This document shows, in pieces, positions 57,511-64,000 of a DNA stretch of 64,000 nt (positions are counted from its first letter, which is position 1; each line of letters opens with the position of its first letter). The translations under genes and the position numbers were made by a program. Below the pieces are notes generated by a model. The model worked only from the letters and a program-made list of their open reading frames with translations, did not search any database and was not told the origin of the DNA. Source of the DNA: Pseudophaeobacter sp965641885 (GTDB taxonomy: Bacteria > Pseudomonadota > Alphaproteobacteria > Rhodobacterales > Rhodobacteraceae); NCBI GenBank assembly GCA_965641885.1, contig OZ282574.1, positions 2,790,001 through 2,854,000 of the forward strand, read 5' to 3'.

Positions 57511-58929
57511 CTATTTGGTTATGATCTCCGGCCCCATCAGCGCGTTCGGGATCATCGTGCTGAGCCATGGAATATAGGTCACCATGATCAGGAAGACGAA
57601 GAGCACTGCAAGGAAGGGCAAAGCCGCCCGCACCACGGCCATCATCGGCATTCCCGCCACCCCGGAGGTCACAAAGAGGTTGAGCCCCACCGGTGGCGTG
57701 ATCATGCCAATCTCCATATTGACCACCATGATGATGCCCAGATGGATCGGGTCAATGCCCAGCTCAATTGCAATCGGAAACACCAGCGGCGCCACGATCA
57801 CCAGCAGGCCCGAGGGCTCCATGAACTGTCCACCGATCAGCAGGATCACATTGACCACCACCAGGAACATCACCGGACCAAAGCCCGCAGACAGCATCGC
57901 ATTAGCGATATGCTGTGGCACCTGCTCATCCGTCAGCACATGTTTCAGGATCAGCGCATTGGCGATCACGAACATCAGCGTCACGGTCAGCTTACCCGCA
58001 TCAAACAGCGCCTTTTTGGTGTCGGCATGCACCCAGACAGACAACAGCGCTTGCGGTGCCTGCAAAACAGAGCGGCGCGGACGCGTCTCGCTTTCGGCCA
58101 GCGGCCCCATGTCACGATAGACAAACGTGGCGACAAAGAAGGCATAGACAGAGGCCACGGCCGCCGCTTCGGTTGGGGTAAAAATCGCCCCTTCCTTGTA
58201 GAGCCCCAGCTCGGCAGAGTACCACGGGTAGCCATAGATACCGACCATGATGATCACGATCAGGAACAGCCCCCAAAAGGCGTCACGGAAGGAGGCGAAA
58301 ACCTCACCCCAGCCAGCCCAGTTTCCTTTGGGCATGTTCTTGATCCGGGCAATCACATAGATCGTCACCATCAGCATGACACCCGCCAGAAGACCCGGAA
58401 TGATACCTGCCAGGAACATGCGGCCAACCGAGACGTCAACCGAGGCGGCATAGACCACCATGACAATCGACGGCGGGATCAGGATGCCCAGGGTGCCGGC
58501 GTTACAGATCACGCCTGCGGCAAACTCTTTGGTATATCCCGCCTGACGCATGGCCGCGATCACGATAGAGCCAATGGCCACCACGGTTGCAGGGGACGAG
58601 CCGGACAGCGCCGCAAACATCATGCAGGCAAAGACGCCCGCGATGGCCAGACCGCCCTGAAAATGGCCGACACAGGCGATGGAAAAGCGAATGATCCGCT
58701 GCGCCACGCCCCCCGTCGACATAAACGTCGAGGCCAAAATAAAGAACGGGATGGCCAGCAGGGTAAAGTGCCCCTCAAAGGCCTCAAACAGGGTGCCGGC
58801 AACGGAGGCCAGCGAGCTGTCGGAGTAAACCAGCAAAAACAGGGTTGAGCTCAACCCCAGCGACACCGCGATGGGCACGCCGATCAGCATCAGGCCAACA
58901 ACCATGGCAAAGAGCAGAATGACTTCCAT
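57511..58929 (-). CDS. dctM: TRAP transporter large permease (DctM)
   Basis: A 472-residue membrane protein with about 12 helices (MEVILLFAMVVGLMLIGVPI, PFFILASTFMSTGGVAQRII, GLLVIVAPLVFPIAIELGID). These match DctM subunits of TRAP transporters, which move C4-dicarboxylates or other organic acids with sodium. It is the last gene of dctPQM. The start overlaps the end of dctQ by one base. The long antisense frame opposite it is a shadow. Confidence 0.93.
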   Translation of the reverse strand: MEVILLFAMVVGLMLIGVPIAVSLGLSSTLFLLVYSDSSLASVAGTLFEAFEGHFTLLAIPFFILASTFMSTGGVAQRIIRFSIACVGHFQGGLAIAGVFACMMFAALSGSSPATVVAIGSIVIAAMRQAGYTKEFAAGVICNAGTLGILIPPSIVMVVYAASVDVSVGRMFLAGIIPGLLAGVMLMVTIYVIARIKNMPKGNWAGWGEVFASFRDAFWGLFLIVIIMVGIYGYPWYSAELGLYKEGAIFTPTEAAAVASVYAFFVATFVYRDMGPLAESETRPRRSVLQAPQALLSVWVHADTKKALFDAGKLTVTLMFVIANALILKHVLTDEQVPQHIANAMLSAGFGPVMFLVVVNVILLIGGQFMEPSGLLVIVAPLVFPIAIELGIDPIHLGIIMVVNMEIGMITPPVGLNLFVTSGVAGMPMMAVVRAALPFLAVLFVFLIMVTYIPWLSTMIPNALMGPEIITK

Positions 58930-59609
58930 CAGTTTTCTCCCTCAGTCGCACGGGCCCGGGCCTCGTCCAACTCGTCTTCGACCTCATGGCTGGCAACCAG
59001 CCGGTCGGCCTCACCGCGCAGCACCTGCAAAGTGGCCTGGGCAAACCGGTAAACCAACAGCAGCATCGACAGAGGCAGCACCAGATAGGGCACCACTTTT
59101 GGCAGCTTTTCGTAGGATTCACCGTAGTTTATCAGATCTTCAAGAAAGCGCAGCGCGCCGAGCATGGGCACATCCTGCACCTCGTAAAAGCTTTGCGAGC
59201 GCGCCTTGAGGTCAAAGCCCGTCGGGAACCAACGGCCCGAGGTTGGCGGCAGATCCGCAAAGACGGCCCAGTAGTCATAGGCGCCTTTGAGCAGCAACAA
59301 GGAAAACGCCAGGCAGCAAAGCGCGGCAATCAGAGCCACCACCTTGCGCGGACCAGGCGCGAGGATATTGACGATGGCATCGACACCCAAATGCGCATGG
59401 GTCTTCACCGCATAGGCCGCCCCCAAAAGCACCAGCCAGGCAAAGAGGAATACCGTGAGTTCAAGCGCCCACAGTATATTGGAATTAAACATAAAACGCG
59501 CGATCACATTTGCGAAGGTAATCACTGTCATCAGGCCCAAAAGCAGGGCGATCAGTGTCTCTTCAAGCGTGTTTATAAACCCGGACGGGCCGGTTTTTGC
59601 CCCCGACAT
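58929..59609 (-). CDS. dctQ: TRAP transporter small permease (DctQ)
   Basis: A 226-residue DctQ subunit with four membrane helices (LIALLLGLMTVITFANVIAR, ALELTVFLFAWLVLLGAAYA, VVALIAALCCLAFSLLLLKG, YLVLPLSMLLLVYRFAQ). The start at 59609 is preferred over a longer frame. It is longer than most (about 160-180), with an acidic C-terminus. Tandem hairpins lie between it and dctP. Confidence 0.9.
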   Translation of the reverse strand: MSGAKTGPSGFINTLEETLIALLLGLMTVITFANVIARFMFNSNILWALELTVFLFAWLVLLGAAYAVKTHAHLGVDAIVNILAPGPRKVVALIAALCCLAFSLLLLKGAYDYWAVFADLPPTSGRWFPTGFDLKARSQSFYEVQDVPMLGALRFLEDLINYGESYEKLPKVVPYLVLPLSMLLLVYRFAQATLQVLRGEADRLVASHEVEDELDEARARATEGEN

Positions 59610-59645
59610 GATAGTCACCCCGATGATGTTGAAAAGGAAAGACGT

Positions 59646-59710
59646 CAGGCGGCGGATCCCCACGCCGCCTGAAAAACCAGGGCGCCTTCAGTTGATAACT
59701 GGCGCCCCGG
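59646..59710 (-). terminator. Tandem hairpins between dctP and dctQ (partial terminator)
   Basis: On the minus strand, CCGGGGCGCC (59710-59701) pairs with GGCGCCCTGG (59686-59677) with one mismatch, then TTTTTC. Next, CAGGCGGCG (59671-59663) pairs with CGCCGCCTG (59654-59646). Such structures after a binding-protein gene usually lower downstream expression and protect the upstream message. Confidence 0.6.
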
Positions 59711-59755
59711 TTGCGGCCTGCGCTAAGCAGGCCGGCTTTAGCTCTGGCTAATGGT

Positions 59756-60757
59756 TCAGAAACCGGCGTTGATCGCCTGTGCCGCGTCGATCTTGTCCTG
59801 ACCGACGTCGCCCGAGAACTGCTCCCAAACTGGCATCATGGTATCAACCCAGGCCTGACGCTGTGTCGCGTCAAGGCTGCGGACAACACCGCCAGCGGCA
59901 ATGATTGCCTCTTTGGCCGCCTGGTTCACTTCGGTGGACTTGGCGTTCCGGGCCTCGGTGACTTCGCCGAGAATGGTTAGGAACTGGTCCCGCACGGCAG
60001 GCTCAAGGCTTTCCAGCCAATCCACATTGGCCACCACAAGATAGTCGATGATGCCGTGGTTGGTTTCGGTGACACCGTCCTGCACTTCAAAGAATTTCTT
60101 GCCGTAGATGTTGGACCAGGTGTTTTCCTGACCATCGACAACGCCCTGCTGCAGAGCGCCGTAGACTTCAGAGAAGGCCATCTTCTGCGGGCTGCCGCCG
60201 ATGGCTTCCATCTGGGCCACCAGAACATCCGACGACTGAACCCGGAACTTCAGACCATTGGCGTCGGTTGGTGCAACCAGCGCTTTGTTCGCCGACATCT
60301 GCTTCATGCCATTGTGCCAATAGGCCAGGCCCTGAAGGCCGCGACGCTGCATCGAGTTCAGCAATGCCTGGCCATCGTCAGAGGCCTGAAAGGCATCCAC
60401 GGCGTCGATGTTTTTGAACATGAAGGGCAGATCAAACAGGCGGAACTGTTTGGTGAATTTCTCAAATTTCGACAGCGAAGGTGCCGCCAGCTGCACATCG
60501 CCCTGCAACATGGCTTCGAGAACCTTGTTGTCATTGTACAGCGTCGAGTTCGGATAAACCTCAAGGCACATTGTGCCGTTCATCTCGTCATTGATCCGCT
60601 GTTCCAGCAGTGAGGCCGCAATCCCTTTTGGGTGCTTGTCAGTGTTGGTTACATGGCTGAATTTGACGACGATTTCGCCCTCATCACAGGCTGCCTGTGC
60701 AGCGCCAGCGGTTACGGTCAGTGCCATCGCAGTGGCAGCAGCAGTCACGAACTTCAT
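59756..60757 (-). CDS. dctP: TRAP transporter substrate-binding protein (DctP)
   Basis: A 333-residue periplasmic binding protein. Signal peptide residues 1-22 (ends AQA). Family segments: VVKFSHVTNTDKHPKGIAAS, KFRVQSSDVLVAQMEAIGGS (the conserved Arg that binds the substrate carboxylate), and GVVDGQENTWSNIYGKKFFE. It captures C4-dicarboxylates or a related acid. The first gene of the operon, preceded by twin dyads shared with the dctBD side. Confidence 0.93.
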   Translation of the reverse strand: MKFVTAAATAMALTVTAGAAQAACDEGEIVVKFSHVTNTDKHPKGIAASLLEQRINDEMNGTMCLEVYPNSTLYNDNKVLEAMLQGDVQLAAPSLSKFEKFTKQFRLFDLPFMFKNIDAVDAFQASDDGQALLNSMQRRGLQGLAYWHNGMKQMSANKALVAPTDANGLKFRVQSSDVLVAQMEAIGGSPQKMAFSEVYGALQQGVVDGQENTWSNIYGKKFFEVQDGVTETNHGIIDYLVVANVDWLESLEPAVRDQFLTILGEVTEARNAKSTEVNQAAKEAIIAAGGVVRSLDATQRQAWVDTMMPVWEQFSGDVGQDKIDAAQAINAGF

Positions 60758-60940
60758 ATCAGTCCTCCCAAAATCTCTCCATATCCCCCACCAAAGGCAG
60801 GAGCCTCGCGGGTAGAATTGCGAGTTGCGCCTCCCGGCTCAAGAAATGTTTCAAATTCGCTGAAAATTGTGGCGTTCTCAATATTTTCCAATTGGTTACT
60901 TGAAAAAACCGCAGGCACCCACACCGATACCCCTCGGTTT

Positions 60941-60990
60941 TGTGCGAAATCCCGCACAGGGTTTTGAAACCTTGTGCGGAAATCCGCACA
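60941..60990. promoter_or_regulatory. Twin TGTGCG dyads (candidate DctD sites)
   Basis: TGTGCGAAATCCCGCACA (60941-60958) and TGTGCGGAAATCCGCACA (60973-60990). The second has perfect 8-base arms; the first has 6-base arms. Centres are 32 bases apart, three helical turns, so a regulator dimer pair would bind on one face. They lie about 185-230 bases before dctP and about 55 bases after the regulator gene's stop. Dyads of this kind are associated with DctD of C4-dicarboxylate systems. Confidence 0.65.
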
Positions 60991-61045
60991 GCTCAGCCGA
61001 AAACCCCGTATCGCATGGAATCGCTGTTCTCCTCGCCACAGCAGG

Positions 61046-62278
61046 TCAGGAGCGCCGGTAGTCCTCCGGACGAATGCCATAGCGCGCCAATTTGTCGTAA
61101 AAGGTCTTGCGCGGCAGCTTTAGCGCCTCTGCGGCCGCCGCAGCCCGGCCGTTTTGCCTCCCCAACGCCGCAATCAACAGCGACCGCTCCACCTGCGCCA
61201 TCTGCTCTGCCAGTCCCAGATCACCAGCCGCACTGACCTCATCCGGCATCCCCAGAACAAAGCGCATGGCAGCCGACATCAGCGAGCGCGCATTGCCCGG
61301 CCAATCCTGCGCCATCAGCCCCGCCAGATGCTCCTGACTGATCTCGGGGGCCTCAATGCCGGCCTGCTCGGCGGCCTGTGCCACATAGTGGCGGAACAAG
61401 ACCGGGATATCGCCGGGGCGTTCAGACAACGACGGGATGCGCACCCGCATGCCTTCCAGCCGGTAATAGAGATCCGCGCCAAAACTGCCCGCCGCTGCAA
61501 GCGCTGCCAGATCCGCGGTACTGCCTGCAATCAGCCGCGGCCCTCCGCCCTGCTCCAGCCACTCCAGCACCGCGTATTGCAGCGCTTCCGAGAGCCCCGA
61601 GATCTCGTCCAGAAACAGTGACCCCCCTGCCGCCTGCTGACACAGATCAACAAAATCAGCGGCGCTGAGCCCGGCAGAGGCAGATTTCACAAAAGGGGCC
61701 TGGGCGCGCGGCGACATCAGATGGATCACTTCTGCCACCTTGGGGATGCCGCTGCCTGCCGGTCCTGCCACCAGAACCTCGGCCATGGTGGCAGCCACAG
61801 CCCGCACCCGCGCCCGCAGCTCGTCCGATTGCGGTGAGGCGCCAAACAACAGACGGGCCGCCGGGTCGCCCTCTTCCAGCCGCTGTTTAAAGTCCCGATT
61901 TTCCAGCACCAGATGCCGCGTCTTGAGGGCCCGTTCCAGTGCCGCCAGCAGATCTGCCGTCACACAGGGCTTTTCCAGAAAGCCAAAGGCGCCTTGTGAC
62001 ATCGCCCTGACGGCCATCGGAATGTCGCCCTCCCCGGTCAGCAGGATCACCGGCAGATCTTCGTCCGTCCCGCGCACATAGTCCAGCAGGTGAAACCCAT
62101 CCCGTCCCGGCATGCGAATATCCGACAGTATCACCCCGTCAAACTCTGCGGTGATCAGATCCTTGGCAGCCACAAAGGAGCCCGCCGTGACCGGTTCCAG
62201 ATCGTTCAGCTCCAGCGTCTGCTCCAAGGCCTCTCTCAGGGCCGCATCATCGTCAACGACCAGAACCTTGCGTGTCAT
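61046..62278 (-). CDS. dctD: DctD-type response regulator with degenerate AAA+ domain
   Basis: A 410-residue regulator. Receiver with phospho-Asp53 (VILSDIRMPG) and Lys in FLEKP. The central domain has the NtrC layout, but Walker A reads GPAGSGIPKVAEV where GESGTGKE is expected, losing the nucleotide-binding Lys, and the sigma-54 loop GAFTGA is replaced (KSASAGLSAAD). Walker B GGSLFLDEISGLS remains. The C-terminus is a Fis-type helix-turn-helix (KLPRKTFYDKLARYGI). It pairs with the DctB-like kinase gene by a 4-base overlap and likely controls dctPQM. It may work with sigma-70, not sigma-54. Confidence 0.9.
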   Translation of the reverse strand: MTRKVLVVDDDAALREALEQTLELNDLEPVTAGSFVAAKDLITAEFDGVILSDIRMPGRDGFHLLDYVRGTDEDLPVILLTGEGDIPMAVRAMSQGAFGFLEKPCVTADLLAALERALKTRHLVLENRDFKQRLEEGDPAARLLFGASPQSDELRARVRAVAATMAEVLVAGPAGSGIPKVAEVIHLMSPRAQAPFVKSASAGLSAADFVDLCQQAAGGSLFLDEISGLSEALQYAVLEWLEQGGGPRLIAGSTADLAALAAAGSFGADLYYRLEGMRVRIPSLSERPGDIPVLFRHYVAQAAEQAGIEAPEISQEHLAGLMAQDWPGNARSLMSAAMRFVLGMPDEVSAAGDLGLAEQMAQVERSLLIAALGRQNGRAAAAAEALKLPRKTFYDKLARYGIRPEDYRRS

Positions 62279-64000
62279 GTCGTAGCCTCCTTGTGCCACC
62301 GGTCCAGCTCAACCGTAAAAACCGCGCCCTGTTCGGCGTTCATGCCCCTGATATTGCCCCCAAAGCTTTGCAACAGACCATAGGAAATCGACAGCCCCAG
62401 CCCCATGCCCTCGGAGCTGCTGACCACCTTGGTCGAGTAAAACGGCTCAAACATCTTTTCCGGCTCTTTGATGCCTGGGCCGATATCCTTGACCGCCACG
62501 GACAGCCGCGCGCCTGCCTCCAGGGTGATGGTGATAGAGCGGTCTTGCTGGCCCAGCATCGCATCGGCTGCATTGTTGATCAGATTGACAAAGACCTGGG
62601 TCAGACGGACTTCGCCGCCCCAGGCATAGATTGGCCCGTCACTCTGCGGAGGGCTCCAGATCAGCGTGACAGCATCAGCCGCAAGCCGCGAGCCCGTCAA
62701 CTCTACCGCCGTGGTGATCACCTGCACAAGATCCACCCGTGCCATCGGCTCGCTTTCATTTCGCGAAAAGGCCCGCAGGTTTTTGATGATCCGCGCCATA
62801 CGCGCAGACATACCGGCAATCCGGGTCAGATTTTCTCCGACCCGTTCCACCTGGCCGTGCTGTAAAAATGCCTCGCCGTTTTCGGCATATTGCTGAATGG
62901 CCATCAACGGCTGGTTCAGCTCGTGACTGATCCCCGCTGACATCTGGCCCAGCGCCGAGAGTTTCCCCGCCTGCACCAGCTCTTCCTGTGCCTTTTTCAG
63001 GGCCGCCTCAGCCTCTTCGCGCTCGTTCACTTCGCGGCGCAGCTGGCTGTTGGTGGACTGCAGGGCCCGGGTACGTGTCGCAACCCGGCTTTCCAGAACC
63101 GCATTCGCCTCGGCCAGCGTGCGACGGCGCTCCATTGCCAAAAACAACAAGGTGCCAAAGGCCAGACAGAGGGCGGCCAAGGCCGCTGCCTGCAAGGATG
63201 CAAGACGGCGGGCGGGCGCCACATCCACTAGGATCTGACCCTGCAACCCAATCACCGGCAATTCCACCGTCAGATGCAGCGCCCGCCGTGGCAAATACGG
63301 GCTCCAGGACAGCTCCCAGATCTCATGCTCGGCTGCAAAAGACACCCGGTAGCTCAATTGTGTGTCTCCCCGCAGCGCGAGGGCCGTGTCGTCCACAGCC
63401 GGACGCCAGAACAACAGCTCAGGCCGGTTGGAGATAAAGACCTCGCCCTGCGCATCTGTGAAGAACACCGCAGGCAAAGAGCCCCGCCAGGTCTGTTCCA
63501 CATCTTCAACATCTGCGACAATCACCAGTGCCCCCAAAATTCCCGTTTGCGCATCTTTTTGCGCATCCGCCTGGACATCGGCCCGGACATCTATCTGCGA
63601 TGAGAAGTTTGGTGCCGCATAGAAATAGGCCCGCTGCCCTTTGCCTGCCAGCACCTCAGCCCCGGTGCCAAGCGCGCCTTGCATCGCTCGGCGAAAGTAG
63701 TCTTGCCCGGAGACATTTACTGCGGTCACGCCCTCAGCTGCGGCCAGAACATGCCCCTCGCGGTCGGCGTAAAACACATCAAGGGCCGCCGTTTTATCCG
63801 CAACATCACGTAACAGGCGCTGCGCCAAAGCGCGGTCTTTCGGGGTTTGCAGTTGCGCTAGAGCAGGGTGATCCGCCAGCAGCACCGCCATTTCCTGGTA
63901 GATCTGCAGCTGCGTACTAACCCGGTCGGACGCCAGTGCAAGATCCGCAACACTGCGCTCAGCCAGCGAATCCAAAGCCTGTCGATAGCCATAGATCCAC
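62275..64000 (-). CDS. dctB: DctB-type sensor histidine kinase, partial (5' end beyond right edge)
   Basis: At least 575 residues remain; the frame is open beyond base 64000, so the N-terminus is cut off. Residues seen first (YRQALDSLAERSVADLALAS, then LQIYQEMAVLLADHPALAQL) belong to the periplasmic PDC sensor of DctB, followed by a second membrane helix (LQAAALAALCLAFGTLLFLA), a coiled coil, then the kinase: H box ISHELNQPLMAIQQYAENGE, N box LINNAADAM, G1 KDIGPGIKEPEK, G2 GMGLGLSIS. It senses C4-dicarboxylates and phosphorylates DctD. Its stop overlaps the dctD start (ATGA). Confidence 0.92.
   Translation of the reverse strand, partial: WIYGYRQALDSLAERSVADLALASDRVSTQLQIYQEMAVLLADHPALAQLQTPKDRALAQRLLRDVADKTAALDVFYADREGHVLAAAEGVTAVNVSGQDYFRRAMQGALGTGAEVLAGKGQRAYFYAAPNFSSQIDVRADVQADAQKDAQTGILGALVIVADVEDVEQTWRGSLPAVFFTDAQGEVFISNRPELLFWRPAVDDTALALRGDTQLSYRVSFAAEHEIWELSWSPYLPRRALHLTVELPVIGLQGQILVDVAPARRLASLQAAALAALCLAFGTLLFLAMERRRTLAEANAVLESRVATRTRALQSTNSQLRREVNEREEAEAALKKAQEELVQAGKLSALGQMSAGISHELNQPLMAIQQYAENGEAFLQHGQVERVGENLTRIAGMSARMARIIKNLRAFSRNESEPMARVDLVQVITTAVELTGSRLAADAVTLIWSPPQSDGPIYAWGGEVRLTQVFVNLINNAADAMLGQQDRSITITLEAGARLSVAVKDIGPGIKEPEKMFEPFYSTKVVSSSEGMGLGLSISYGLLQSFGGNIRGMNAEQGAVFTVELDRWHKEATT

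Noticed and set aside
57505..58848. Long plus-strand frame of about 447 residues
   Set aside because: Exactly antisense to dctM, His/Asp/Arg-rich, no known domain; a composition shadow.
60758..60940. Sigma-54 promoter for dctP
   Set aside because: No GG-N10-GC element with the expected flanks was found on the minus strand.

Overview
The window looks like chromosomal DNA of a roseobacter-type alphaproteobacterium (Rhodobacterales). Supporting signs are a CarD regulator, an RpoH sigma factor with the QKKLFF box, a SUV3/MgpS-like helicase, a DUF6476-like protein, a gene transfer agent (GTA) head-spike gene pair, a DctPQM TRAP transporter with DctBD, and alphaproteobacterial GC-rich codon use. 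Species cannot be fixed from the sequence alone.

Region 1 (1-9079) is an integrated accessory element. Its right end abuts the 3' end of a tRNA-Thr(TGT) gene and carries a tyrosine integrase facing an excisionase-like gene. Inside is a phage-type control region: a Cro-like gene and an XRE repressor diverge, and near-identical operators recur there and at the promoter of the operon leading to the excisionase. A tightly overlapping early operon of small proteins with one replication-like gene follows. The left part is a DNA methyltransferase gene overlapping a MORC/MutL-like GHKL ATPase gene that runs off the left edge, so this element probably carries a defence or restriction-type cargo. No capsid or tail genes are visible in it, and its left end is outside the window.

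Region 2 (9.1-37.5 kb) is mostly core chromosome: two conserved proteins (sulfotransferase-like and glycosyltransferase-like), O-acetylhomoserine sulfhydrylase, a SIMPL protein, a 904-residue protein with GspL-like and PilP-like ends, 4-hydroxyphenylpyruvate dioxygenase with a divergent Lrp regulator, an Aer-like PAS protein, a Kef-type antiporter, cobalamin genes (cobT, cobS), CarD, ferredoxin, an Hsp15-like S4 protein and a large helicase, an SCP2 protein with a lysophospholipase, oligoendopeptidase F with a GNAT protein, rpoH, and an RluD-type pseudouridine synthase.

Region 3 (37.5-46.4 kb) is accessory in character: a copper-associated cluster (Cys/His-rich protein, two c-type cytochromes, CopC, CopD and a multicopper oxidase remnant), an algal-type vanadium haloperoxidase on the opposite strand, and a GTA head-spike locus (base plus fibre) beside tRNA-Val(TAC).

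Region 4 (46.5-64 kb) is core again: an HU-like protein, an Lrp regulator diverging from a Leu/Glu-type amino-acid dehydrogenase, lon, tgt, SPFH/NfeD, two Fe-S assembly proteins, a glycerophosphodiesterase, tpiA, and the dctPQM TRAP operon. The dctBD two-component genes sit upstream of dctP, and dctD has a degenerate AAA+ domain. Two TGTGCG dyads 32 bp apart lie between them.

A theme across the window is short intergenic tandem arrays of 10-14 bp units, each array with a different unit, mostly just 3' of genes.
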